From positions 1,612,001 to 1,676,000 of the forward strand of contig MJGA01000005.1 in NCBI GenBank assembly GCA_001910725.1: DNA of 64,000 bases. The letters run 5' to 3'. A program made the translations under genes and the position numbers. The DNA comes from Phanerodontia chrysosporium. Taxonomy: Eukaryota; Basidiomycota; Agaricomycetes; Polyporales; Phanerochaetaceae. The notes under the pieces are model-generated. The model worked only from the letters and a program-made list of their open reading frames with translations. It had not been told where the DNA came from and ran no database searches. Positions 34,352 to 45,759 of the stretch are shown in pieces. How positions within the stretch are numbered: position 1 is the stretch's first letter; every line of letters begins with the position of its first letter.

Positions 34352-35703
34352 GCGCGCGTTGTGTTTCACCGTATTCGACGTCCTCCTCGGCCTCGTTCAG
34401 CTCACTCATCGCGCATGACGTCTCGCATCCCATCCTGCAAACACCGACATCTCCCTTCCTTCCAACATAAGCGCTCGATGAGCGTACAGCAATGGATACT
34501 GCCACGGAGGGTGAACCGACCTCTCGCGGCGACCTCGTAACGCAGGATGGTTAGCGGGGGCGTGCATGTGCAGCGACTGCATGGATCGCTGGCTGTTCTC
34601 TTGAGGGAGGGCGCGTAGAAATGGCGCGCTTGTTACAGCTCTGTCTCTTCTACGTGTTGTCTCATTGAAGTCTCCCATCCTACACAGAGTCCACGAGACA
34701 TGCTACCTCCAGTCGTCTCTCGCCTTGGGTGTCGTCCCTGGCCTCGCATCATTCATGGTGAAGGGCACCCAGACTGGCTGCATATGTGTGAGTGTTCACC
34801 GGTGAGCTGTGAGCGACTCGTCCCGCTACGTTGATGGGCCATGGCGTCACAGGTCTTCGGGTCCAGCATAGGTCCATCCCCTACAGCACATCAGAGCTAG
34901 CGCGACATATAGCGCGTCCCATCAACAACGTAACAGCCCGGAAGTACAGAAACACCCCATTGATGCGCCCCGCCCCGCCCTGAGCCTGCAGACCGCGCCG
35001 AAGCTGCGTCCGAGCACGCCCCGAGCCGCGCACCTCGGCCTCAACCATGCGGTCCTCGCACCGCTTCGGACGACGTCGGCACCCTGCCATATGGTCACCG
35101 CGGTCCCGACCACCCTCGCCACGTACAGTATGACACCACAGGCTCGCGTTCCGCGAGCTCCGCCGTAGGCGGTTTCAGTTTCTCAGTTTTTCCTCCTTGT
35201 CTCTTTTTCTTTTATTCCGTATTTTCCCCAATCTTTAGACTATAAAAACATGTACATACGCCCCTCCCCTCTCAACCAATCTAGTCCCCGTTACCTGCGA
35301 CCTCGTCTGCGACCGACTCACTGCGTTCGCGCTATCGCGCCCGTAAGCGCCCACGCACCGTCTCGCGACGATTTGATACAATGATCTTAAATACATAGAA
35401 ATTATTCCGCTGTCAAGAGCAGTGAGCTAGAGTCATTGCACAGTGCTAAAGCTGACGCGGACGCTTGGCGAGGGGCGTGAGCACTGACCGCGGTGTGGAG
35501 TGCACCAGGTCCGCAGTGCCAGGGGTCCCGCAATGGAGTCGACATTGCACGGCGTGTCGCACGTCGCTCACGCCTCCGCGGCAACACTCGTAGATTAAGG
35601 ACATACATATAAAGCAATTATGCATTGGGTAACGGTGCCAGCTGAGTGTAGGCCAGAGGAATGCATTAGATATGCTTGAATACGGTCAAGAATCATCCTA
35701 CCT

Positions 35704-35813
35704 ACCGGATTCTAACCGATGTTTACGGCCTACCAATGCCATCAAAAGTGGTTATTACGGCGGTAAGTAAAGATTGAATACGGCGCTATTTTTTATACAA
35801 ACGGAGCGCCATA
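35704..35813 (-). repeat. Right terminal inverted repeat
   Basis: Read on the minus strand it reproduces the left arm, with a few extra bases near TTACTTACCGCCG where the left arm reads TTACCGCCG. Confidence 0.75.
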
Positions 35814-35819
35814 CTTGCC
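35814..35819. repeat. Right target-site duplication (CTTGCC)
   Basis: It is identical to the six bases before the left inverted repeat. Confidence 0.6.
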
Positions 35820-36035
35820 CGAGTGTTGTACATTTCCAGGCTTATCCTCTTCGTTTCGCAAAGGGGTTCCCTGGAACACCCACAGCTGCACACCAGGAAC
35901 TTTTTAATGAGCCCTCGGTTCAGCCATCGCATTCGCAAAGTTCAACTACTACACAAATGTACTACAAGACTAAGAGGTCGTAAGGTAAGAAGTCGTAATC
36001 CGGAGTCATAATCCGGAGGTCGTCACTCCCTCCAA

Positions 36036-37717
36036 TCAATCCAGGTCATTGAGGCTGCGCAGGAGGAGCTCCTCGAGCTCAGCACGGCGCGAGGACTTGT
36101 GGAAGTGGTCGTAGACGTCCTTCACGAGGGGCGCCGCGACGCCAGCGATCGCACTGCCAATCGTCGCGTAGCTCGCACCGTCCTCGAGGGAGATCGCGCC
36201 GCTCTCGCTGTCGTCGTACTCGCGCGAGGACTTGTGTGTAAGGTGGTCCCACGCGCTCTTGATCAGCGGCGCGACCGCGCCCGCCACGCCCGCCACACCT
36301 GCGCCGATGGTGGCAGCGCTCGCGCCCTCTTCGAGGGTCATGGCGCCAGATTCGTCGTCCACATCACGAGAGGACTTGTGGGTAAGGTGGTCCCAGGCAT
36401 CCTTGATAAGGGGCACGACCGTACCCGCCACACCGGCGACGCCTGCACCGATGGTAGCAGCGCTCGCGCCTTCCTCGAGCGTCATCGCACCCGACTCGTC
36501 GTCAAAGTCGCGGGACGACTTGTGGAAGTGGTCGTATACGTCCTTGACAAGCGGCGCGGCGACACCCGCGATGGCGCTCCCGATCGTCGCATAGCTTGCC
36601 CCGTCCTCGAGGGAGATGGCTCCAGACTCGTCGTGGTCAAACTCGCGTGAGGACTTGTGGGTGTGACGGTCCCAAGCAGCCTTGATAAGCGGCGAGACCG
36701 TACCCGCCACGCCGGCGACGCCTGCACCAATGGTCGCAGCGTTCGCGCCTTCCTCGAGCGTGAGCGCACCAGACTCGTCGTCCTCGCGCGAAGACTTGTG
36801 GGTGATATGGTCCCAGGCATCCTTGATCATCGGCGCAACGGTACCGACGACGCTCGCAATGCCCGCGCCGATTGTGGCGGCGTTCGCGCCTTCTTCGAGA
36901 GTCATCGCGCCGGACTCCGCATCCTCGCGGCGCTGCTGCTGGCCACTGCTGGTAGCGCTGTACAAGCCACATCAGCATCAGGCTCAGAAGAACTCACAGC
37001 GTCGACGTACGCAGTATACAGGTCCTTGACGGCCTCACCCGCGTGGAACACGATGCTGCCCACGTTCTTCACCTCATCGAACGACAGCGCCTCGCTGCCG
37101 TCCTGCGCCTCGCGCGCAAGCATCTCGACAAAGTCGCGCTGCTGCTGCTGGCCTTTGTTGCCGCCGGTGAAGAAGTTCAGGATGCCGCCGACTACGGGCG
37201 CGGCGAGCGACGCGATCGTCGCGCCGGTCTTGAGCGAGATGGCACCGCTCTCGTCGATCTCGTCCTGCGCACGCCGGAGCAGCTGCTCGAGCGCGAGCAC
37301 GTCGCGCTTCTGCTGCTGGCCGCCGAACATCTGCCCAGCGCCGCTCCAGAACGGCGGCGGGCCCCCGGCGGGGAAGCCGGGGCCCGTCCTGAAGGAGAGC
37401 GCGCCGCTCGCATCGATCTCGTCCTGCGCGCGCCGCAGGAGCGCGGCGAGCTCGCTGAGGTCGCGTTGCTGCTGCTGCTTGTTCTTGTCGCCGCCGGTAA
37501 AAACGCTGAGGAGCCCGCTTACGACGGGTGCCGCGAACGACGCGATGGTGGCGCCAGTCTTGAGCGACATGGCGCCGGACTCGTCGGTGGAGTCGGCAGA
37601 GCCGGACGCGTTGGGTGCATCGCGACGAGCGAAGGTCGCGGGAGAAGATACCGGCGCGGCGAGCGAGGGGCCGGCAGTGGCGATGATGGCAAGGGCGACG
37701 ACGGCGGAGGTGCGCAT
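36036..37717 (-). CDS. Secreted modular repeat protein (DESGA repeats)
   Basis: Two exons (37717-36998 and about 36938-36036) encode some 540 residues. The start at 37717 gives a signal peptide (MRTSAVVALAIIATAGPSLA). The first exon has four modules, each opening with D-x-S-G/E-A (for example DESGAMSLKTGATIASFA and DESGAISLKTGATIASLA) and separated by QQQQRD, LLRRAQDEID or KRD sequences. The second exon has six units of about 45 residues opening ESGAxxLEEGA or ESGAISLEDGASYATIG, followed by a Gly/Ala-rich hydrophobic stretch (AGVAGTV or AGVAAPLV), then KxAWDHxTHKSSR or KDVYDHFHKSSR. Units run A-A-B-A-A-B. The C-terminus is AELEELLLRSLNDLD. No known domain is recognised. Dibasic sites in the first half could be Kex2 targets. 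An in-frame upstream ATG exists at 37825 but would put 36 residues before the signal peptide. Confidence 0.7.
36060..36950. repeat. Coding tandem repeat, six units of about 132-145 bases
   Basis: Six tandem units inside the secreted repeat protein form two types in the order A-A-B-A-A-B. Units three and six (type B) are nearly identical to each other, as are units four and five (type A), which points to duplication of a three-unit block. Confidence 0.75.
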
Positions 37718-39216
37718 GTTGGATTGATTGGTTGGAGGGTGGAAAAGAAGAGAAAGGTAGTAATTAGTGTAGTGTTGAACGTAACGAAGTCGTTGAATTG
37801 AAAGATGCGAATGGAGAAAAATCAAGTAAGCTGCAAGAGGCCCATGGTCAGGACTGTGAAAGCCGGCTAGGACGTCTGGTACTCACCGACCGGCGCCGAC
37901 TTGAGTGCGATAGCGAGGAACGAAGTGAACTCGAGGAGCTGAGGAATTTGGAGCGTCCGCAATCCGCATTTATAGACCGTCAGTTCCCCCATCGCTCACA
38001 CTGACACGTTCCTAGTCGAGGTGTCGCCGACTCTCAGCTGACGACGTATCAACAAGACGATCCCGCAGCACCGCCCTGTAGCAAGTCTCAGGGTTTCTAG
38101 TTCCTATGGGAAAGCCTGGGCATGCATGCGACTAATGCAGCCACCATCAGCACTTTAGCAAGAGCATTAAAGAGTGAACCAACCAAGTGCACCGACGAGC
38201 ATCGTGGCGTATCATTGCGGCCCACCCTGCGACAGCACATTACGGTAAAGCGGGAACCCGTGGTACACATAACCATGCGTACATCTGTCTTTGTGCTCTC
38301 GTGCGACGGCTGGCGGACCAGCATGAGAAATCGAGGATCCGGCAAGGCTCGAGCAGCGCCCCGTCGCACGCGCCACGAAGGCGGGAAGTCGCGGTACCGG
38401 GTGCTCGCCACTGATAGATGACCGTGCTCTGGCCGCGAACATCACGATCTGCTGCACCCGTGCCAGCTTGCTGGGTTGGCGCTGCCTGTTCATGATGGGC
38501 GCGAATATCTGGGAGGCGGTGCGCGAGGGCATGCTGAGCTGCCAGCGACCTCCGAGCGCCGTGTCGAACTTCAGCCATTCGAGCAGCAGCGTCGAAGGCA
38601 AATAGGCTCGTTGGTCGTCTGTCGTGACATGCACGGCATACTTGGATGGCTGCTGGCGTGGAACAGATACGAGGTGGAGGACGGGAGCAAGGCGGGAGCG
38701 TCGCGACGCGGTGCGGTCGTCTTTCCACGACCGTACGTCAAACTTTGAGCTTGAGTCCCGCCAAGCCACCAGCCGCAAGCCCCAGCGACAGATCGTGCCC
38801 GGTCAGCGAACGCGCTCGTAGAGGCGACGGCAGTTGCTATCGTTGCGAACCTCCTGTGAAACACTTGTTTGTCGTATGGGCATCGTGTGAAGTCTGACCT
38901 CGTACCAACTTCGAAAATCTGGGGGTCAACCCTGGACAAGAGCATATCGCCGCTGTCGAGGTGACACACCGAAGCTAGAAGCCGGCGTGGATGCTTGTCA
39001 CGGTGAAACGAGAAATGGCGATGTTCACAGGAGCCCCAATACGACCAAAAAACCGGAATTTGACCTTCTATAGATCTTGTACACCGCCTCATCGACCTGG
39101 TAGGTTCGCCGCGGACGTACGGGTCTGATGTTCGAGGTATATCCTGCTGCGGAGACATAGATTGCTATTATACAATACACATATTGCTTGAAGTCCATCG
39201 ATCCCAAACGTCCATT
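37718..39216. other. Intergenic region of 1.5 kb
   Basis: The first 250 bases are the leader and promoter of the repeat protein. The rest has overlapping open frames up to 195 codons on the minus strand, without recognisable domains or consistent introns. Confidence 0.4.
37968..37974 (-). promoter_or_regulatory. Candidate TATA box of the repeat protein
   Basis: TATAAAT on the minus strand lies 251 bases upstream of the start codon. The long leader would fit a 5' UTR intron, which I could not place. Confidence 0.3.
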
Positions 39217-40077
39217 TTATGCCCTCTTCTTCGCCTCCGTCTCGACCTTCTCTGCGCCGGCAGCAACCTGGCGGGCAGCCTCGCGCTTCGCGTCGTCCGC
39301 GGTCTGCTCCACCTTCGTCTTGCCGTAGCCGAACCAGCTGCCGAACCACTGACCCCAGCTCTGGGTCTCGGCCTCGACCTTGTGTGCGGCGTCGGCGGCG
39401 GCGCGGCGTGCCTCGTCATAGGTTGCCTCGGCTTTGCGCGTCGCGTCGTGCACGGTGGATGCTGCAGCGGATTTTGCCGAGTCGTAAGTGTGCACCGTCT
39501 GCGCCTTGAGAGCGTCGAGCTTGCCTTTCACGTCTGCGGCGGCGGAGTCGGCCTCGGCGCGCGCCTGGTTCAGCTTGTCCTTTGCGACGGCCTGCGCTGC
39601 GTGTAAGCGGGGCACAGGGGCTGGCTTGACCTTCGCAGACGCACCTTGGTCGCCTCATAGTTCGCCTCGCCCTCACGCACGACGTCGTGCGCCGTGGCCT
39701 TGCCCGCCTCCTTCGCCTGCGCGGCCTTCTGTTCGAGCTCGGCCTGGTCCTTGAGGCGTTTCGCGTGCGGGTCGTCCTTCTGCTGCATGTACCACCAGCC
39801 GCCGATCAGCACGGCGGTGCCCGCGACGATGAGCGTGAGCGCGTTGCCCGTGTCCTTTGGCGGCGTCGGCACGTCGTTCGGCTTCGGCTTATCGGTCGGG
39901 TGCGTCGGGTCAGGGAAGGACGCATACATGCGCGCGCGCTGCGGGCGGACAGGGTCAGCGACGCAGCTCCTATGTGTGCTGCAAAGCGATGCGTACCGAG
40001 ACTGTCGCGACGCGTGCGGCTGCGGGGGTCGCGCGGGTGGCTGCGGCGAGAGAGCGAGAGGCCTGTGCGCGAATCAT
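39217..40077 (-). CDS. Single-pass membrane protein with long Ala-rich helix, probably mitochondrial
   Basis: The start at 40077 gives MIRAQASRSLAAATRATPAA, rich in Arg, Ala, Ser and Thr with no acidic residues, as in mitochondrial presequences. The second exon has a Pro/Lys/Asp linker (DKPKPNDVPTPPKDTG) and one membrane helix (ALTLIVAGTAVLIGGWWYMQ). The remainder is a nearly continuous Ala/Lys/Glu helix (AELEQKAAQAKEAGKATAHD and later DSAKSAAASTVHDATRKAE), with a Trp-containing break (SWGQWFGSWFGYGKTK), ending ETEAKKRA. The helix pattern with repeated A-x-x-A-x-D resembles LEA-like or apolipoprotein-like amphipathic repeats. Two introns fit in phase (after VATVS and after EATK). Function unknown; an organelle-shaping or stress role is only a guess. 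Confidence 0.7.
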
Positions 40078-42609
40078 GGTGATGGTCGTTGTCAAGAAAT
40101 GAGATGAGGTGGATTCGGGGAGGTGGTTGAGGATGGTGTGTATGCGTGTGCGAACGTGTTCGACTCGCCTCGCCTTTTCATGTCGGGCAGTTGCCGATGA
40201 CGACACTCGAACACGGCAAGCCACTGACGTCAAACAGACCCCAGGCACTCCTTTCCTCGGCCTCTCCACCCTGCACCTTTGTGGCGTAGCTCCTCGTCCA
40301 GCCTGCTCTCGGCCGTCTCCCTCCGACTCGCCATCCATGCCCCTAGACGAATGGCTAGATAGCAACCACCACGCTGACATTCCCGTTCAGACAAGTATCT
40401 ACGCATAACTGAGCTTCAATTATGAACGAAGAACCAGTGACCGCCCTCGAACGCGCATAAGCAACAATATATCTCCCGTGTAGTCGAGAAGTCCAACGCT
40501 GGTACGTAATATATGTCCGTTTTCACTCACTCACCGACAGGTAAAGGAAAGCAATTAACGAAAGACATCACGACTTTGCATATCGAATGCCATCAGAATA
40601 TGATGCGTATTTTAATATACATTGATCGTAGGTTCGGCGGTGCAGAGGACGAATTGCACAACCGTCTCATGGAAGCGTCCTATCCGAGAGAGAAGGTTCG
40701 TCAACTGACTGCACCACCTGCTGGTGATTTCTGAAATGCCTTGCAGAGGATGCTTCTCCTGCTCGTTCGTCGCAGTTCAGAACTTCGGTGCTTGGTCACA
40801 TGAGGATGTCGCCCTACTTGCAGCAGGCTGCCAAGCGACTGGGACCAGGAATATTGTACACTTCTAGGGAACAGACTACTGGCAGGATAACGTCCTCGCA
40901 TCTCCGTGCTCGCCGTAAGCCTCAGTAATAGCAACTCAGCTAGTGGCTAGTGAACAGCTTCCTTGGAAGTCCATACAACCTTATGATAAATGTTGCTTAC
41001 ATAATCATCTGTCCTCATTAATGCACTCAGGCCTTGTATAGGCAGGGTATGAAGAGCAACAAGCGGTATAGCTTCTCCGATGGCGCTGTGCACGTATCGC
41101 GTCAGCTGTGCAGTGAGACGATGGGGGAACTGCCACGAACCGAGGTAGTGATCCATGTGTTCGCGCGATGGAGATGCCTTGTTGGACAGCTGCGAATTTC
41201 GCAGAGGGGCAAGCCACAACGCTTCTCTGCTCTGTGGGTGTCAAAAAGCCATGCTAGCGAGGACGAACCGCGAGCTTATTGTGCACCGTGGGATTGTCGA
41301 CGCATGGATATTGCTGCCTGGCTGGCGCGCGGGGTCGGACAGCCCGGAGTAGTGGCTACTGGGGGCGTCTGCAGCCGATACATGGCGATGGTTGCGAGTC
41401 AGAATCTAAGAAGCGGGACGCATTCTTGGATCTGTGTCCCGGACACGCTGTCACCCGCTGTGAACCCGTGACCGGGATTTGGCAGTCAGGAGACGCGTCT
41501 GCAGTCCCGTACACCGTGCACATGCGGCCAGCCGAGATAGGAGGAGTCTCGACGACTGAGCAAGCATGCATGGGCGAGTAGCACCCGGGGAGTCGGTAGC
41601 TTGGAAGAGCCGAGACCGATATAGCTCGGAGAGAGGACATACGGACGCTGGAAAGCAGGCTATGATGGATATCGAAAAGGCACCACGCAGCGTCCGCATT
41701 CCCGCTAGAGACGCCTGCCGCCCAGCCCTTCCCGCTGTGACGAATGCTGTCTGGCCACGAAGGCAAAGCGTTTCAGGGTTCTTCACAACCTAGTCTGGTG
41801 GGGTCAGTGCGGGGGTTGTGGGGGCAGACACTCGCGCACGGGGTTGATATTGATAGGAGTCCGGGGCACGTTCTGCAGGGGACACCGCATCCGAGGTGGG
41901 CGGAAGAGGCTGGGAAGAGCACGGCGCAACGCTCTGTTGCCGTATCATCCATGCGGTACGCTTGGAGAGTCGCCCTAGACAAAAGACATCGGCTGAACAG
42001 ACCGTATCACTGAACGTTATTCGCGCACAGCCTTGCTTTGCTGGCTGCGTTGTGCATAGCGAGAAGGAGACACGACAAACATGGGAAATTCTGACACGAC
42101 TGTGCGCAGCTGCCAGCGTAGCCCAGATGTCGATATACAAGCGCAATCGTGGCAAACGGGACATTTGAGGACCTGGAGGGCAGAGTGCAAGCCGGAGTCA
42201 AAGCGGTATGATTAGATTGGGCGTCGCCGGGGTTTGCCGGACTCGAGATCATTCTAGCCGCCGTGAGCTCTCCGCTTCCCTTTCGTCCACCTGCGTCCTG
42301 GCTTCGTCCTCGACGTCCACCACGTCGTCTACAGCGCGCTCGTCGTCGCCGCTGCGTCCCCCAGGACCATCACACTCGCCGTCGTCTCGCGGTCGGCAGC
42401 CCCGCAGCGCCCTCTCGCGTCCCGCTGCCACTACACCAGTACCTGAACAGAACAGGAACTAGAGGCGGAGGCGTCTCCCCTCCGACTTCACCGACCCCAG
42501 CCTCCACCGCATTGGAGATCCTGCCTCCTCGCCGACCGGCTGTTCATACCGTATATGTTCTGCCATTCAGCTGCCTGCTGAATTTGTGATCATATTGCGA
42601 CTTGCACCC
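40078..42609. other. Intergenic region of 2.5 kb without recognised gene
   Basis: This is one of the largest gene-free gaps. Open frames up to about 145 codons occur on both strands with no family resemblance. The last 350 bases are C/T-rich and probably the leader of the ankyrin gene. Confidence 0.4.
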
Positions 42610-45600
42610 ATGCCCGGAACATCGAGAACACAGAGGGCCGAGGCCAAGTACAATGTAGTCTTTGACTGTGCGTATGCCCACTGCCTAGATCGTACATTGC
42701 AGCGACTGACAGCCGTCTCCAGACCCGAACCTTGGCTTGCATACAGCCGCGGCATCCGGTAACCTCGGTCTGGTCAAGTATGCACTGGATCACGGGCAGC
42801 CCGTCAACTCTGCCCTTGACGGTGTCCTGCCCCTGCACGCCGCCTCGTTTGGGGGAAGCGATCTCGTCGTGAGGCTGTTGATCGAGTATGGCGCGGATGT
42901 GAACGCTCCGAGGTAAGCATGCGCCACCGATAACTTTCATTCAACATGTCATTCATTGCCCCAACAGGCTACCCCGTCGATATACCACCGACAAGCACCG
43001 CGGCAACACTCCGCCGCTCGCTATCACTGGCGCCTCCGGCTCGACCTCCCTCCACTTTGCCTGCATGCACGGCCACATGACCGTCATCCTCACCCTTCTC
43101 ATGCACGGTGCGCACCCGGATAGGACCGACAAGCACGGCATGACACCCGAGATGATTGCCCGACAGAACGGCTATACCGATTGTGCAGACGTTCTGCAGC
43201 AATGGGCACTTAACCGGGACCGGGATCTCCGAGAGCGTGAGGTCCTCACGCCGCATCCGCCCGAAGACCACGGCTCCAAGGACGAGAAAGGCCACACCTA
43301 CTGTGGACGATTAGACTGCCTAGAATGCGCTACAAGGAAGCGGATACGAGTCAAGCGTTCGATTGATAACGCCTTCCACATGTTGCGTCATACCTCCTCC
43401 GGCCATTCTGCAGCGAACACGCCCCCTCACTCCGCCAGCGCGCTATCGGCTTCGAACTCCATGCAGCCACCTTCCCCTACAGATCGGCCGTTTGGGGAGT
43501 ACACATTCTATCCTGTCTCGGATAACGCGACGGACGAGCTGCCGCCACGTCGGCCATCTCTGCCTCATGTGCTGGAGGTCCCAGATGGTGTCACTACCCC
43601 CCATCGCAGCAGGAGACCGTCTAATCTTTCAGGTACCAGCTCACATCGCCCACGATCTGCTGGCTCAGACACGGATCAATGTGTCGGGCAGCGCGTCAAA
43701 GGCAAGATCTCGTTACTGAACATATTCAAGCGGGGCACCGAGGGCACACCGGATAGCACATCGCCATCCAGTTCTGCCGTCACGTCAGCGTCACAGTCCC
43801 CCTCAGCCCCTTCAGCACTAGCTATCTCGGCCCTTACCAGCCGTTCAAGCGACGTGCTCCCACCGTCGCCTACCGATGCCTCTCCGCCCGCTGTGAACGC
43901 TGGAAATCAATTGCATTCGCTCATGCTCGGAGAAACATCCTCCTCGCCTTCGTCGATTACAGAACCGCGCAAAGTTCCGTCGCGCGGCAGCCTCCGCAGC
44001 GCAGCGATGGTCAACGAAGCCCTCGAGAAGGCCGGCGCCTCCGTTCGCCCAGGCATCTTGCGTGCTGTGCATGGCCGCTCTTCGTCCTCGGGGCAGTCCG
44101 TGCCCAGCGACTCGAGCCGTGCAGGGTCTGGACCCCCATCTGTGCGAGCACTGCGTTTCGATCCGAACTCGCCAGGTGTGGTTTCGGGCACGCGACGGGC
44201 GGAATCGCGCGCGCGCGCTACGCCATCAGGGAGCCGCAGCTCGAGCCGCACAAGAGGCCGCGGCAGCTTCAACTCGGTGCGCTCACACAGCCCCACCTCG
44301 TGGGGCATGCGCCTCGAGAGCGAGCCCGAGCACATGGGCTCGCCGCCGCCGGCTGCTGCTGCAGACGGCTACATCGAGGAGGAGGAGGAAGATGAGTTCG
44401 ACGAGCAGGCAGAGCCGCAGGTCGGCATAAACGAGTTGAACATGCGCCTCCAGGACCTGAACGTGAAGAAGGCCAGGCGTATGTCCACTGAGTCCCGAGC
44501 TTCTGATCTAGATTCGCAGGACACCGTCAGTCACTTGTTCGACTGCCCGTTTAGCATCCACTACCCGCCACCCGAGGAAGATGACGGCCTCTCTACACTT
44601 CGCTCCCGAAGGGCGAGCCTTGACAGCCGCATGCGCGGAAACTCGATGAGCAGCATGATCACCGACAGCAGCGGCTACCCGAGCAGCAGCATCCCGACGC
44701 CAGCGCTGCAGCAGTCGAACCTTCCGACACCGTATGTCGTCTCGCCATCAGTCGTGCAGACGGAACTGCCATCCCCGGGCGAGAGCTTGCTGGACCGCAA
44801 GGACGGTGCGATCGTGTCTGTGACGCCAGCGTCGCCAGCGAAGCGCGTGCGGAACGTCCTGGACATCGACATCCGCGCGATCTCGTCGCACGCGCAGGCC
44901 GAGGCGCTCGTGCAACGCAGCCAGCAGCGCATCCTCGCGGGGGGCGAGTCTTCGGACGACGAGGACGTGCGGTCGCTCGGCATCACCCTCAGCGAGGGCC
45001 ACACGCCGCTCTCCGCGAAGCTCGCTGCGCTCGGCGAGAGCCTCGCCATTGAGCGGAAGTTCAAGGAGGAGGAGGAGAAGCGTCGCCGTCGCAGCCTCGT
45101 CATGGAGCCCATCTCGGAGCAAATCTTTGCGAACGAGGTCCATGGCGTGCAGAGGAAGCTTAGTCTGCAGGAGCGAGCACACAGCGATCCGTTGAGTAGG
45201 GTGAGGCGGCCACACACTGCTGATGGTGAACGTAAGTTCTCCCCCCTAATAATCTGGCATGGTTGTACTGACTGTTATGGTAGAACACACAGAGCCTCCT
45301 CGCACCTTCCTCTCGCCTCAGCCGTCCAAAGTCAACCTATCGTCATCGGATCCAGACCGCCGCGGCAAGCTGCTCACTGTGCCAGGCATGTCTAGCTCCT
45401 CCACATTTCCTTCGCCGCACGGCCAGCTGCGTGCGGACTCGCTGCCCGTCGACAGACCGTTCATCCCGCGCTCGCGCACGCCCGACCCGGACAGCTCGTG
45501 GAGCTCGACAACCGTGACGGCGGGCTTCGGCACGCCGCTCACGCGCTACCCGACGTGCCCAGCGGAGGACATCATCCCGCGCAACGAGCTGCTCACACGG

Positions 45601-45759
45601 CAGGAGCGCCAGGCCGCGCGCGCGCAGAAGCTCGCGAAGATGGGCTTCTCGTCGTCTGGCACGGACGCGTGGAAGGAGTCGCCCGCGTACGCGCGCAGCC
45701 AGCGCCAGCACAAGTTCGGCCTCAAGACCCTCGTGCAGTCGCTCACGGGGCGCGCATGA
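42610..45759 (+). CDS. Ankyrin-repeat protein with long disordered tail
   Basis: The start at 42610 (MPGTSRTQRAEAKYNVVFD) is followed by ankyrin repeats: LGLHTAAASGNLGLVKYALD, LPLHAASFGGSDLVVRLLIE with YGADVNAP, a degenerate insert, SLHFACMHGHMTVILTLLMH with GAHPDRTDKHG, and MTPEMIARQNGYTDCADVL. An intron ends at 42967 and another starts near 45230. After the repeats comes a small Cys/His-containing segment (HTYCGRLDCLECATRKR), then about 700 residues that are Ser/Pro/Arg-rich with acidic patches (EEEEEDEFDE). The last exon includes PRNELLTRQERQAARAQKL and KFGLKTLVQSLTGRA. Ankyrin repeats mediate protein binding; the partner is unknown. Total length is about 1,000 residues. Confidence 0.8.

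Larger units (their letters stand above)
34246..35813. mobile_element. Non-autonomous DNA transposon with long terminal inverted repeats
   Basis: The left end (34246-34351) and the reverse complement of the right end (35704-35813) match over about 106-110 bases. Both start TATGGCGCTCCGTTTGTATA and end TTAGAATCCGGT, with a few substitutions and small gaps between. The element is 1,568 bases long. It is flanked by a 6-base direct repeat, CTTGCC, at 34240-34245 and 35814-35819, which looks like a target-site duplication. The interior has no transposase-like frame; it includes a C/T-rich stretch at about 35170-35290. Superfamily cannot be assigned: the 6-base duplication is unusual and could shift by a base or two if the true ends differ. 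Confidence 0.75.

Noticed and set aside
36099..36650. Plus-strand frame opposite the repeat protein
   Set aside because: It is repetitive only because the minus-strand gene is. It has no signal peptide and an unlikely Arg/Val composition.
38212..39158. Minus-strand frames of 188 and 195 codons
   Set aside because: No family resemblance, no consistent codon bias, and the frames overlap each other in different phases.
43845..45217. Minus-strand frames opposite the ankyrin protein tail
   Set aside because: They are antisense to a Ser-rich coding region and have no conserved feature.
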